A DNA stretch of 64,000 bases from Sinomonas gamaensis (GCF_005876955.1 NZ_SSCL01000007.1:149872-213871); one strand, 5' to 3'. Positions 24,176 through 32,728 are shown, counted from the first letter of the stretch. Notes: generated from the sequence alone by a model not told the origin. Numbers and translations: made by a program.

Positions 24176-25837
24176 TTAGTTGCCGCGTCTCCTGCGGCTC
24201 GCCGCGCTCCAAGCAAGGTAGCCGCTCAACCCGCCAAGCGCCGTCAGCCCAACCCGCATGAAGGGAGCACGCCATCCGGACCGCTCCCGGTCGAGGGAGA
24301 CGAGCTCGCCGACGCCCCGAATGAACGCGGCGGCGATGACGCCCGCGACGACTCGGTCGCCGATCTTCTCCGCCCGGGCAAGGAGCGGCTCGAGCTCCGA
24401 GGCCCGGAGCCGCACCTCCACCCCGCCCGAGTCCACGATCCGGACGAGCCCGTCCACGAGACGGGGAAGGTCCTCGACGAGGTCCATCGCGCCGAGGCCG
24501 GCTTCGCGCAGAGTCTCCATGAGGGCCTGAGGGGAGTGGCGTTCGAGGAACATCTCCATGACATACGGGCGCAGCGCGGCGTTGAGCCGGAACTCCGGGT
24601 CGAGGACTCGCCCCAGACCTTCGGCCATGACGATCATCTTCGAGATCACTGCCACCTCGCCCGGCATCTGAAGGCGATGCGTGCGCACCACCGCGAGGAG
24701 CTGCTGCACGAGGCGGGCCATGTCGATGTCCTGAAGGTTCGCCCGGTCGTAGAGCGCGATGAAATCGGCGACGTCATCTGCCAAGGCCGGCAGGTCGACG
24801 TCGTGCCTTGCCTCCGACATGTCGGCGAGGGTGCGCGCCAGCCGCCGCGAATCCTTCCGGCCGAGGGCGATGAGCAGGCGGCTCAGTTGGTCATGCAGCC
24901 GGTCGTCCACCTCCCCGACCATCCCGAAGTCGATGAGCGCAATCGCGCCATCGGACTGGACGAACATGTTGCCGGGATGCGGGTCGGCGTGGAAGAAGCC
25001 GTCCTTGAAGACCATCTGCGCGAGGGCACTCGCCGCGTTGACCGCGAGCGTGCGGCGATCGAAGCCAGCCTCGTCGAGCGCCTCGACGTCGTTGATCTTG
25101 AGCCCTTCGACTCGTTCGAGCGTCAGGACGCGCGACGTCGTCGTCTCCCAGAAGACCCGAGGGATGCGGATCCGTTGGTCGTCCACGAAGTTCGCGGCAA
25201 AGCGTTCGGCGTTGCGCCCCTCCTGCAGGTAGTCGAGCTCGGCGAGGATCGTGCGGCCGAACTGCTCCACGAGCCCCTCCACGTTGTACTCCTCAGCCGG
25301 ACCCCAGTGCCGCACCGCGTGCGAGGCGAGGTTACGGAGGATCTCCAGATCCTCGCGGACCCGGTCGACCGCCCCCGGCTTGCGGATCTTCACCACCACC
25401 CGCGTTCCGTCCCGGAGGCGTGCGCCGTGGACCTGGCCGATCGACGCGCTCGCGATCGGGTCGTCGTCGAACGCCGCGAAGACGTCGTCGGCGTCGCCGA
25501 GCTCTTCCCGGATCACCGCGCGGACCTCATCCGCCGGCACCGGAAGCGCGGCGTCCTGGAGCTTCGCGAGCTCCGCCTGATAGGCCTCGGGGACGAGGTC
25601 GGGACGCGTGGAGAGGATCTGGCCGAGCTTCATGAACGTCGGCCCGAGCTCCTCGAGGGCGCGGCGCACGTGCTCGGGGCCGGCCGCCTCGGCGGCGACC
25701 GAATCCGGCAGGAGAGCCGACGGCGTCCAGCGCCCGAGGCCGGTCGCGTTGAGGACGTGCCCGAGGCCGTGCCGGGCCAGGACTTCTGCGATCTGCGCGT
25801 AGCGGGCCGTGCGCCCGTTTCCGGTTCCGAGGGCCAT
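24176..25837 (-). CDS. ABC1/UbiB family atypical kinase
   Basis: A member of the UbiB/ADCK protein-kinase-like family, which acts in isoprenoid quinone or lipid homeostasis at membranes (553 residues). Diagnostic motifs: KxGQ in FMKLGQILSTRPDLVP, the Ala-rich loop ASASIGQVHGARL replacing the Gly-rich loop, the invariant Lys in VVVKIRKPG, the catalytic DGFFHADPHPGNMFV and the DFG in ALIDFGMVGE. A C-terminal hydrophobic stretch (GLTALGGLSGYLAWSAAS) may anchor it. Its ATG lies 3 nt after the stop of the GntR gene, so they form an operon, an unusual pairing. Confidence 0.9.
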   Translation of the reverse strand: MALGTGNGRTARYAQIAEVLARHGLGHVLNATGLGRWTPSALLPDSVAAEAAGPEHVRRALEELGPTFMKLGQILSTRPDLVPEAYQAELAKLQDAALPVPADEVRAVIREELGDADDVFAAFDDDPIASASIGQVHGARLRDGTRVVVKIRKPGAVDRVREDLEILRNLASHAVRHWGPAEEYNVEGLVEQFGRTILAELDYLQEGRNAERFAANFVDDQRIRIPRVFWETTTSRVLTLERVEGLKINDVEALDEAGFDRRTLAVNAASALAQMVFKDGFFHADPHPGNMFVQSDGAIALIDFGMVGEVDDRLHDQLSRLLIALGRKDSRRLARTLADMSEARHDVDLPALADDVADFIALYDRANLQDIDMARLVQQLLAVVRTHRLQMPGEVAVISKMIVMAEGLGRVLDPEFRLNAALRPYVMEMFLERHSPQALMETLREAGLGAMDLVEDLPRLVDGLVRIVDSGGVEVRLRASELEPLLARAEKIGDRVVAGVIAAAFIRGVGELVSLDRERSGWRAPFMRVGLTALGGLSGYLAWSAASRRRRGN

Positions 25838-25840
25838 GGG

Positions 25841-26533
25841 TTACTCCGGCAGCGTTCCGGCGAGGCCATCGAGGACGGGCTGGCGGCCCAGCTCGATATG
25901 AGCCGCGGCAAGCGACTCGGCGAGCTGGGCGCGCCCCGCGAGGATTGCGTCCTTGATCTCCTCGTGCTCGATCGTGTTGAGCTCCATCGGGCGGCTGACG
26001 CCCAGACCGAAGATCCAGCGCGTGAGCCCCTGGAGCGGGCGGAGCGACCGCGCCAGAAGCCGATGCCCGGAGACCGCGACGATCTCAGCGTGGAATTCGG
26101 TGTTGAGGTCCGACGCCCGCTCGTCGTCACCGGCCGCGCTCGCGTCCTGGGAGAGCTTCAGGAGCTCGGTCAGACGCCCGCCGTCGCCTCCGGCCCCCAC
26201 GCGCTCAGCCGCCCGGCGTGCCGCGAACGACTCGAGCAGCACCCGCAGGTCGAAGAGCTCCTCGACGTCGGTGAGGGTGAGGCTCCGGACAACCGCGCCT
26301 CGGCGCGGAGCCGTGACGATGAAGCCGTCCTGCTCGAGGCGGTGCAGGGCCTCTCGGACGGGGATCCTCGAGACGTTGTGCTGGTCCGAGAGCTCGCGCT
26401 CGCGCAGGCGCTGCCCAGGCGCGAGTCGACCCGCGACGATGTCCTCGAGGATGAGCTGATAGACGTGGCTCGCGAAGGCTTCCTCGGGGGCAGCCGGAGG
26501 CACGGGGCCTCCATTCGGCGCAGGGGTGTCCAT
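25841..26533 (-). CDS. GntR family regulator, FCD (FadR) subfamily
   Basis: A 230-residue regulator with an N-terminal winged helix ([35 protein letters not shown] split across the helix and wing) and a C-terminal FCD ligand domain with metal-binding His positions ([27 protein letters not shown]). Start ATG 26533 chosen; the frame runs open upstream only through repeat DNA. It is co-transcribed with the UbiB-like kinase gene and divergent from the GPH transporter, either of which could be regulated. Confidence 0.85.
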   Translation of the reverse strand: MDTPAPNGGPVPPAAPEEAFASHVYQLILEDIVAGRLAPGQRLRERELSDQHNVSRIPVREALHRLEQDGFIVTAPRRGAVVRSLTLTDVEELFDLRVLLESFAARRAAERVGAGGDGGRLTELLKLSQDASAAGDDERASDLNTEFHAEIVAVSGHRLLARSLRPLQGLTRWIFGLGVSRPMELNTIEHEEIKDAILAGRAQLAESLAAAHIELGRQPVLDGLAGTLPE

Positions 26534-26582
26534 GACGGAGAGAATACCGCCCGAGGGCTCTCCCGTCGGGGAGCTGGTATAC

Positions 26583-26637
26583 CGCCGAGGTCGGGGGGTG
26601 TGGCGCCGAGGTAGGGGGGTGTGGCGCCGAGGTCGGG
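26583..26637 (-). repeat. 21-bp repeat array 1 (reverse orientation)
   Basis: Three cores read as CGCCGAGGTCGGG or its one-base variant begin at 26583, 26604 and 26625, exactly 21 bp apart. On the minus strand the unit is CCCGACCTCGGCG plus 8 bases. It lies upstream of the GntR gene. Confidence 0.85.
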
Positions 26638-26653
26638 CCATTCCTCATGAAGT

Positions 26654-26700
26654 ACGACGACGGGAGGTGGCTTCCGAATGCAGGCACCCTCCGTCGTCGT
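26654..26700. repeat. Inverted repeat between two 21-bp arrays
   Basis: ACGACGACGG (26654-26663) and CCGTCGTCGT (26691-26700) are perfect 10-bp arms, with further imperfect pairing inside. It sits between divergent genes, where a terminator is not expected, and between two oppositely oriented 21-bp arrays. A similar GACGACGG hairpin borders array 3 at 30322. Confidence 0.6.
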
Positions 26701-26711
26701 GAGCTGGGGGA

Positions 26712-26753
26712 CCCGATGTCGGCGGTGGGGGACCCGACTTCGGCGAGGTATCT
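26712..26753 (+). repeat. 21-bp repeat array 2 (forward orientation)
   Basis: Two 21-bp units beginning CCCGATGTCGGCG (26712) and CCCGACTTCGGCG (26733). They are in the opposite orientation to array 1 and lie about 90 bp upstream of the GPH transporter. Confidence 0.8.
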
Positions 26754-26842
26754 CCGCGGCGCCGCTCCCGGGGCTAATCTGAGAGCCACAGCACCACCTC
26801 GGCCGGGAGGTCGGGGGGACCACACGAGCCGGGGAGCCGTGA

Positions 26843-28123
26843 ATGACCGCAGAGGCCTCGCATCAGGAACACGTTCCCGAGTCGGCGCTCGCCGAACCGG
26901 TCCGGAGGGTCGGGCCGTTGTGGATCACGGGCCTCGTGCTCGTGAACGTCGGCATCAATGCCGCGTTCTTCGGTCCGATCCAAGTGCTCATCGGGCAGCA
27001 GGCTCAGGCGTTCGACGCGGGCCACAAGGAAGCCATCCTCGCACTCGTCACGGGCGCGGGTGCCGCCGTCGCCCTCGTGGCGAACCCCCTTTTCGGCGCG
27101 TTCTCGGACCGCACGTGGAGCCGCTTCGGCCGTCGTCGTCCGTGGGTGCTCATCGGTGCCCTGCTCGGCACGGTCGCCCTCGTCGCGCTCGCGGGCGCGC
27201 CGAATGTCGCGGCGGCAACGGTGCTCTGGTGCTTCGTGCAGTTGGGCTGCAATGGCGCCTACGCCGCGATCACCGCGGCGATTCCGGATCGGACGCCCGT
27301 GCCGCAGCGCGGCACGGTGGGCGGCCTCGCTGCGATGGGCCAGACGGTGGGGATCCTCCTCGGTGCCGTCATTGCCGCCGTCGTCTCGGGGAATTTCGCG
27401 CTGGGGTACATCATCTGCGGGGCAGCCTTGGTTCTCGGCTCGGTCCTCTACCTTGCGACGGCCGACGACGATCCGCTCCCGCGCGTCGCGATCCGGCCTT
27501 TCTCGCTGGGCGGCTTCCTTGCCTCGTTCTGGGTCAGCCCGAGGCGATATCCGGACTTCGCCTGGGCGTGGATCACTCGTTTGCTCGTCAATGTGGGCAA
27601 CCACATGGTGACGTTGTACCTCCTCTTCTTCCTGACCGACGCGGTGCGGCTGAAGGAAACCGAGGGAATTGATCCAGCCACCGGGGTGCTGATCCTCACC
27701 GGCCTGTACGCCGTCTTCGTGATCATCACAAGTGTCATCGGCGGGCGCCTCTCCGACAGGGCTGGGCGACGAAAGCCGCTCGTCATCACCTCCTCGATCA
27801 TCATCGCCGTGGCGTCCCTGACGATCGGCTTCTTCCCTGTGTGGCCGGGGGCGATCGTCGGTGCGTGCATCCTCGGCATCGGCTTCGGTACGTATCTCGC
27901 CGTCGACTTCGCACTCATCACCCAGGTGCTCCCCAAAGCTGCGGACCGAGGCAAGGACCTCGGCGTCATCAACATCGCAAACTCCCTCCCGCAGGTTCTC
28001 GCACCAGGCATCGCCTATCCGTTCGTGGCGTTCTGGGGCGGCTACATCTCCCTCTACGTCGCGGCGGCGGTCATCGGCCTGCTGGGCGCTGTCTTCGTGA
28101 CCCGGATCCGCTCGGTGTCCTGA
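26843..28123 (+). CDS. GPH/SLC45-like MFS transporter
   Basis: A 426-residue, 12-TM MFS permease resembling the glycoside-pentoside-hexuronide and SLC45-like group. Features: GAFSDRTWSRFGRRRPW, an extended motif A typical of this group, and DFALITQVLPKAADRGKDLGVINIANSLPQVLAPGIA in the C-terminal half. RBS GGGGAG at 26831-26836, 6 nt before ATG 26843. Probably imports a sugar or glycoside. A TetR gene follows downstream on the same strand and a GntR gene is divergent; either may regulate it. Confidence 0.85.
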   Translation: MTAEASHQEHVPESALAEPVRRVGPLWITGLVLVNVGINAAFFGPIQVLIGQQAQAFDAGHKEAILALVTGAGAAVALVANPLFGAFSDRTWSRFGRRRPWVLIGALLGTVALVALAGAPNVAAATVLWCFVQLGCNGAYAAITAAIPDRTPVPQRGTVGGLAAMGQTVGILLGAVIAAVVSGNFALGYIICGAALVLGSVLYLATADDDPLPRVAIRPFSLGGFLASFWVSPRRYPDFAWAWITRLLVNVGNHMVTLYLLFFLTDAVRLKETEGIDPATGVLILTGLYAVFVIITSVIGGRLSDRAGRRKPLVITSSIIIAVASLTIGFFPVWPGAIVGACILGIGFGTYLAVDFALITQVLPKAADRGKDLGVINIANSLPQVLAPGIAYPFVAFWGGYISLYVAAAVIGLLGAVFVTRIRSVS

Positions 28124-28169
28124 GTGCGGCGACGCTGCTCGCCGACACTGAGGCCCCGGCGGCCGGCGG

Positions 28170-28175
28170 TATAGT
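28170..28175 (+). promoter_or_regulatory. -10 box of the TetR gene
   Basis: TATAGT lies about 84 bp before GTG 28259 in the 135-bp gap after the GPH transporter. A clear -35 was not found. Confidence 0.35.
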
Positions 28176-28258
28176 TGGTGGGACCCACTGCGCATTGGCC
28201 GGGGCGCAGCCATGGGTCGGACCGTTGCCGGACGATTGCCGGAAAGAGGTTGCTGCGC

Positions 28259-28870
28259 GTGCTGGAACTGCCCAAGGACTTGGTGTCGATGGAGGCTCCA
28301 CCGACCACACCTCGTCTCGCGGAGCGCTACCGCCGGCTGCTTGACGCCGCTGCCGAATTCGCCCGGCTCGAGTATCCGGAGGTCGAGGTTTCGGCGGTCG
28401 CGACCCGCGCCGGAGTCTCCCTCAGCACCGCGTACCGGTACTTCCCCTCCACCGCCCACCTGCTTCTCGCGCTCCACCGCAGGCAGCTCCTCGAGCTGCG
28501 GCAGCGGGTGGAGAGCCGTGCCCGGAACGCCCGGGGCCTCGAGGAGCGCTCGCGGCAGCTCGCGGGGGCCGCGATCGAGCTGCTCCAGATGCGACTGACG
28601 CAGCCCGCCGTGAACAGCTGCCTCGACGAGCTCGTCGTCCCCGCAGACCATGAGCTCGCCCGCATGATCGGGGAGGTCGATGAACTCTCGTGGTCGGTTC
28701 TCGGCCGGATCGGCGGCGGAGCGGCGCGCGGCAAGAGCATCGTGCTGATGGTCTCCGGCCTGGTCTCGGGCATCCGCACCGGCCGCCTGCTCCCGTACGA
28801 GGCGGAGCAGCAGCTCAAGGAGGCCTGCGCACTCCTCGGCCCGAGGACGGCTGCCGCGCGTCTCGCATGA
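28259..28870 (+). CDS. TetR family transcriptional regulator
   Basis: A 203-residue regulator with the TetR HTH (residues about 20-65: LLDAAAEFARLEYPEVEVSAVATRAGVSLSTAYRYF as three helices) and a divergent all-helical C-terminal domain (LVVPADHELARMIGEVDELSWSVL). GTG 28259 is preferred because GGAAAGAGG lies 9 nt upstream. It could control the GPH transporter upstream or malic enzyme downstream; a small inverted repeat, TTCCGC-GTT-GCGGAA (28873-28887), follows directly and may be its site. Confidence 0.85.
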   Translation: MLELPKDLVSMEAPPTTPRLAERYRRLLDAAAEFARLEYPEVEVSAVATRAGVSLSTAYRYFPSTAHLLLALHRRQLLELRQRVESRARNARGLEERSRQLAGAAIELLQMRLTQPAVNSCLDELVVPADHELARMIGEVDELSWSVLGRIGGGAARGKSIVLMVSGLVSGIRTGRLLPYEAEQQLKEACALLGPRTAAARLA

Positions 28871-28872
28871 CG

Positions 28873-28910
28873 TTCCGCGTTGCGGAAACTTGAGGTCGTC
28901 CCGATATGAT
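28873..28910 (+). promoter_or_regulatory. Candidate operator and promoter upstream of malic enzyme
   Basis: TTCCGC-GTT-GCGGAA (28873-28887) is a 6-bp-arm palindrome overlapping a possible -35 TTGCGG (28880). TATGAT (28905-28910) follows after 19 bp. This leaves a leader of about 210 nt before GTG 29124, in which I recognise no known riboswitch or gene. Confidence 0.35.
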
Positions 28911-29123
28911 GGTGGCACCTCCCTCCCCGAGGTCCAGCACGCGCGGACATCCTCGCGCGAGCGGATCTCCCGGAAAGCGCCCCATCTGGCGCATGACCCC
29001 CGGACCCCTTGACGCCTGTGCGACGGACCCATCGCCTCTGCCCGACGAAGTGCAGACGATGCCCGACCGCGGAGGCGACGCCGCTGGCCGTCGTGCCGCG
29101 GATCGATCCAGGAGACCAGTGCC

Positions 29124-30305
29124 GTGTCCCCTTCTGCTCAGACGCAATCCCAATCCCAGCCCATCACCGATGAGGAGATCTTCGCCGCGCATGAGGGCGG
29201 GAAGCTCTCGGTCGTGGTCGACCGCCCGCTTGCGAGCAAGCGCGACCTCTCGATCGCCTACACGCCCGGGGTCGCGCAGGTGAGCCGCGCGATTGCCTCG
29301 GACCCGGGGGTGGCCCGGACTCACACGTGGGCTTCGCGGCTGGTCGCCGTCGTCTCGGACGGCACGGCGGTGCTGGGCCTGGGCGACATCGGCCCGGCCG
29401 CGTCGCTGCCGGTGATGGAGGGCAAGAGCGCCCTGTTCAAGACCTTCGGCGGCCTCGACTCGATCCCGATCGTGCTGAACACCACGGACGTGGACGAGAT
29501 CATCGAGACCCTCGTGCGCATCTCCCCGTCCTTCGGGGCGGTGAACCTGGAGGACATCTCGGCGCCGCGCTGCTTCGAGCTCGAGCGGCGCCTGATCGAG
29601 GCGCTGGAGATGCCGGTGATGCACGACGACCAGCACGGGACCGCCGTCGTGGCCCTGGCCGCGCTGGAGAACGCGGTCAAGGTCGTGGGCAAGGACCTCG
29701 CGTCCCTCAAGGTGGTGATCGCCGGGGCCGGGGCCGCGGGCATCGCCGTGGCGGAGATCCTGCTCACCGCCGGGGTGAGCGACGTGATCCTGCTCGACTC
29801 CAAGGGCGCCCTGCACACCGGCCGCGAGGACCTGGCCGGGATGAAGGCCGAGTACGCCGCCCGGACCAACCCGCGCAGGGTCGCCGGCGGCACCGCCGAG
29901 GCCCTGGCCGGCGCGGACGTGTTCATCGGCGTCTCCTCCTCCACCGTCCCCGAGGAGCACATCGCGTCCATGGCCCAGGGCTCGATCGTGTTCGCGCTCT
30001 CGAACCCGGACCCGGAGGTGGCCCCCGAGGCCGCCCGCCGGCACGCCGCCGTCGTCGCCACCGGGCGCAGCGACTTCCCGAACCAGATCAACAACGTCCT
30101 GGCGTTCCCGGGCATCTTCCGCGGCGCGCTGGACGCCGGCGCCCGCCGGATCACCCCCGCGATGAAGCTCGCCGCCGCCCGGGCCATCGCCGCCCTCGCC
30201 GAGGACAAGCTCTCCGCCGACTACATCGTCCCCAGCCCCCTCGACCCGCGCGTCGCCCCCGCCGTCACCGCCGCCGTGGCCGCCGCCGTCGTGCCAGGAG
30301 AGTAG
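29124..30305 (+). CDS. NAD-dependent malic enzyme
   Basis: Oxidative decarboxylation of malate to pyruvate, 393 residues, the short bacterial form without a phosphotransacetylase domain. Motifs: DLSIAYTPGVAQVS at the N-terminus, the SDGTAVLGLGDIGPAASLPVMEGK substrate/metal region, the metal-binding VMHDDQHGTAVV, and the Rossmann motif VVIAGAGAAGIAVAEIL. Start GTG 29124 has AGGAG (29110-29114) 9 nt upstream. Monocistronic by context: a strong hairpin with a 21-bp repeat array follows. Confidence 0.93.
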   Translation: MSPSAQTQSQSQPITDEEIFAAHEGGKLSVVVDRPLASKRDLSIAYTPGVAQVSRAIASDPGVARTHTWASRLVAVVSDGTAVLGLGDIGPAASLPVMEGKSALFKTFGGLDSIPIVLNTTDVDEIIETLVRISPSFGAVNLEDISAPRCFELERRLIEALEMPVMHDDQHGTAVVALAALENAVKVVGKDLASLKVVIAGAGAAGIAVAEILLTAGVSDVILLDSKGALHTGREDLAGMKAEYAARTNPRRVAGGTAEALAGADVFIGVSSSTVPEEHIASMAQGSIVFALSNPDPEVAPEAARRHAAVVATGRSDFPNQINNVLAFPGIFRGALDAGARRITPAMKLAAARAIAALAEDKLSADYIVPSPLDPRVAPAVTAAVAAAVVPGE

Positions 30306-30321
30306 CCCGGGGTAAGCCGGA

Positions 30322-30357
30322 GCGGACGACGGCGGGTGCCCGGCCGCCGTCGTCCGC
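30322..30357. terminator. 14-bp perfect stem-loop after malic enzyme
   Basis: GCGGACGACGGCGG (30322-30335) and CCGCCGTCGTCCGC (30344-30357) are exact arms around an 8-nt loop. There is no T-run; it may still end transcription as many actinobacterial stems do. Array 3 begins on the next base. Confidence 0.6.
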
Positions 30358-30441
30358 CCTGACTTCGGCGGCAGGGGACCCGGCTTCGGCGCTAGGGGGC
30401 CCGACTTCGGCGGGAGGATACCCGACGTCGGCGGGAGGGCG
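30358..30441 (+). repeat. 21-bp repeat array 3
   Basis: Four consecutive 21-bp units begin at 30358, 30379, 30400 and 30421. Their first 13 bases are CCTGACTTCGGCG, CCCGGCTTCGGCG, CCCGACTTCGGCG and CCCGACGTCGGCG; the remaining 8 vary. Located between malic enzyme and the DUF456 gene. Confidence 0.9.
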
Positions 30442-30446
30442 GCCCG

Positions 30447-30452
30447 TAGGAT
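30447..30452 (+). promoter_or_regulatory. -10 box of the DUF456 gene, leaderless
   Basis: TAGGAT ends 7 nt before GTG 30460, putting the start of transcription at the start codon. It begins 5 bp after the repeat array. Confidence 0.4.
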
Positions 30453-30459
30453 AAGGCGA

Positions 30460-30963
30460 GTGGACGGACCCGCTCTCGCTGCCCTCATCACCGGTCTTGC
30501 GCTCGCCATCGCGGTTGCCGGCACGATCGTGCCGGTTCTGCCTGGAAGCATCCTCGGGATCCTCGCGCTTCTCGAATGGGCGCTGTTCGGGGGATCAGGG
30601 GCGAACGGCTGGGTGGTGTTCGCCGTCGGTACGGTGCTCTTCGCGGCCGGCATGGGCTCGTCATACGTGCTGACCGGGCGACGCCTCTCGGCGCGGAACG
30701 TGCCCAACAGCTCGATCGTCGTCGGTGCCGTCGCCGCAATCGTGGGCATGTTCGTGATCCCGGTCGTGGGCCTGTTCGTCGGCTTTGCCCTGGGCCTGCT
30801 AGGGAGCGAATGGGTGCGGACACGCGATGTGAGGGTGGCCGCGTCGTCATCGGTCGCTGCGCTGAAGGCCCTCGGCCTCGGGATGCTCATCGAATTCGGC
30901 TTTGCGGCGACCGCAGCCACCGTCTGGGTCATCGGGGCTTGGATCTACTTTGCGAACCGGTGA
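30460..30963 (+). CDS. DUF456 family membrane protein
   Basis: A 167-residue integral membrane protein with about four TM helices: residues 5-40 (a helical pair including VAGTIVPVLPGSILGILALLEWALFG), 50-70, 85-115 and 135-160. The PVLPG and glycine-rich segments are typical of DUF456. Function unknown. GTG 30460 chosen for the -10 box 7 nt upstream. Confidence 0.8.
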   Translation: MDGPALAALITGLALAIAVAGTIVPVLPGSILGILALLEWALFGGSGANGWVVFAVGTVLFAAGMGSSYVLTGRRLSARNVPNSSIVVGAVAAIVGMFVIPVVGLFVGFALGLLGSEWVRTRDVRVAASSSVAALKALGLGMLIEFGFAATAATVWVIGAWIYFANR

Positions 30964-30991
30964 CATAACGGCCTTGATTAGCATGGAGGCC

Positions 30992-31909
30992 ATGGCTTCC
31001 AGCGACGTGGACCGCCAGCACTCGTTCCGCGACCCCCGCGACCTCACGCCGTTCCGCGGCGTGCGGGTGTTCTCGCCTGTCCGCGGCCTGCTCAGCCGTG
31101 GGGGTCAGCGTTGCGGCTCACCGAGGCTGCGGCGGTTCCCGTCGAAGCCGGAGAGGGCGGTGTTCGATGCCGTTTTCCGCGACAAGGAGCCCGAGCGCCT
31201 CGTGCTCCTGGCCCGCTCGTACCCGGGCTGGTCGGGGCTCTGCTACGTCATGGCCGGGCTGCTCGCGTATCGGGGCCATCAGCACGCGCAGGCCGCGGAG
31301 CTGATCCAGCGGGGCTTCGCCGGGGAGAACGAGCAGGCGGCCGCCCTCTTCGCGGCCGACTACCTCGAGGCCTGGTCGCTCTGGATCGAGCTCTCGGAGG
31401 GGATCAGCGTCGAGGCGCTGTTCAGCGAAGAGGCGGTGTGCCTCGCGCTCGCGCACAGCCTGCGCGAGATCGGCCACCCACTCGAGGCGCTGTCCGCTCT
31501 CGCCCAGCTGCCCCCATCGCTGCCCACGTCCCTCGCCGCGAGCCGCCTCGCCGAGATCCTCGGCCGTCCCGGGGACGTGGTGCTCTGGACCGAGGGCCTC
31601 ACGAACCGGGACGACCTCGCCGCAGCGCTCCTCCTGCTCCGCGCCCGCTCGCTGCGGTCCTTGGGGCGCCGGAGCGACGCGCACGACGCGATCCGCGAGG
31701 TGACCCGCCGACGTCGCACCTCGCTTCCGCTGCGCCACGCCGCAATGACCGAGCGAGCGCTGCTGCTCATGGGCGTCGGCCGGCGGCCGGCGCTGCGCCG
31801 CGGGCACGACGGCGGCCCGAAGCCGGGTGCCAAGCGCGCCAAGGACGCGGAGGTCCGGGAGGTCTGGCTCCGTGACTTCGAGAGGCTCACGGGCGAGCAC
31901 CCCGACTAG
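30992..31909 (+). CDS. Hypothetical helical-repeat protein
   Basis: A 305-residue soluble, Ala/Leu/Arg-rich protein that I cannot place in a named family. Alternating helices with TPR-like spacing (LLAYRGHQHAQAAELIQRGF; CLALAHSLREIGHPLEALSALAQL; SLRSLGRRSDAHDAIREV) suggest a tetratricopeptide-like scaffold. The C-terminus is basic. Start ATG 30992 is preferred over 30983 because TAGCAT (30979-30984) ends 7 nt upstream; GGAGG would then be in the promoter gap, not a ribosome site. Convergent with the SDR gene. Confidence 0.65.
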   Translation: MASSDVDRQHSFRDPRDLTPFRGVRVFSPVRGLLSRGGQRCGSPRLRRFPSKPERAVFDAVFRDKEPERLVLLARSYPGWSGLCYVMAGLLAYRGHQHAQAAELIQRGFAGENEQAAALFAADYLEAWSLWIELSEGISVEALFSEEAVCLALAHSLREIGHPLEALSALAQLPPSLPTSLAASRLAEILGRPGDVVLWTEGLTNRDDLAAALLLLRARSLRSLGRRSDAHDAIREVTRRRRTSLPLRHAAMTERALLLMGVGRRPALRRGHDGGPKPGAKRAKDAEVREVWLRDFERLTGEHPD

Positions 31910-31929
31910 CACTCTCGACCAGCCAGCCG

Positions 31930-32703
31930 TCAGTGGATGTGGCTGCCGCCGTTGATGTCCACCGTGGTGCCCGTGAGGTACGACGCGCCGTCGGAGGCGA
32001 GCCACGTGATGACGGAGGCGATCTCGTCGGTCGTGGCGGTGCGGCCGAGGGGAATGTCGCGAGCGATGGCCGCCTCCTGCTCGTCGGTGCTGCCCACACG
32101 GATGTTCGTGTCCACGGCGCCTGGCGCAATGGCGTTGACCGTGACGCCCGTGGGGGCGATCTCTCGGGCAAGGGCCTTCGTGAAGCCGAGGATCGCGGCC
32201 TTCGCTGCGGAGTAGGGCACTCGGCCGAACACGCCGCCGCCGCGCTGGGCGGACACCGACGACATGTTCACGATGCGGCCCCATCCGGCCTCGATCATGG
32301 CGGGCAGGAACGACTTCGTGACCAGATACGTCCCCGTGGCGTTGACAGCCATGACCTTGTTCCAGAGGGCGAGGTCGGTCTCGAGGAACGGAACCGGGGA
32401 GGTGATGCCCGCGATGTTGGCGAGCGCCCCGATCACGGGAAGGCGCCCGCTGGCGACCTCGGCGGCGACGGCGGACTCGGCGGCGGCGACGGAGGCCTCG
32501 TCCGCGACGTCGATTGCGTGCCCGAAGGCTGGGACGCCGAACTCGTTCGCGATGTCCTGGGCGGTCTTGGCGGACTTCTCGCCATCCAGGTCGAGGACGA
32601 CGACGCCCCAGCCTTCGCGGGCGAAGCGGCGGGCGGTCGCGAGGCCGATGCCCTTCTCGGACGTGGCTCCAGTGAGGACGGCGGTGCGCTGGATGGTGCT
32701 CAT
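31930..32703 (-). CDS. SDR family NAD(P)-dependent oxidoreductase
   Basis: Short-chain dehydrogenase of 257 residues, probably oxidising a polyol, sugar or sugar acid hydroxyl. Cofactor motif TGATSEKGIGLA, structural ANIAGIT (NxAG), catalytic Ser in NMSSVSA and YSAAK are present; C-terminus GTTVDINGGSHIH is typical. Asp in VVLDLDG suggests NAD rather than NADP. RBS AAGGAA precedes ATG 32703. It lies in one direction with the isomerase gene and divergent from the MHS transporter and transketolase genes. Confidence 0.9.
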   Translation of the reverse strand: MSTIQRTAVLTGATSEKGIGLATARRFAREGWGVVVLDLDGEKSAKTAQDIANEFGVPAFGHAIDVADEASVAAAESAVAAEVASGRLPVIGALANIAGITSPVPFLETDLALWNKVMAVNATGTYLVTKSFLPAMIEAGWGRIVNMSSVSAQRGGGVFGRVPYSAAKAAILGFTKALAREIAPTGVTVNAIAPGAVDTNIRVGSTDEQEAAIARDIPLGRTATTDEIASVITWLASDGASYLTGTTVDINGGSHIH

Positions 32704-32728
32704 GGTGTTCCTTCTCTTGAGAATCTGT

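Noticed and set aside
24118..24216. Upstream start for the MFS gene at 24216 or 24153
   Set aside because: These starts fall in or before the perfect operator palindrome; ATG 24117 has a ribosome site and the protein's TM1 follows normally.
23855..26614. 919-codon plus-strand frame
   Set aside because: Antisense to the MFS, UbiB-like kinase and GntR genes, all with clear motifs; no motif in the shadow protein.
28911..29123. Riboswitch in the malic enzyme leader
   Set aside because: Length would allow one, but I recognise no conserved riboswitch motif; left unexplained.
30358..30441. CRISPR array
   Set aside because: Units are contiguous 21-mers without 30-40 bp unique spacers, and no cas gene is present.
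26774..30932. Long minus-strand frames of 752 and 705 codons
   Set aside because: Antisense to the GPH transporter, TetR, malic enzyme and DUF456 genes; low-complexity Arg/Gly/His sequence.
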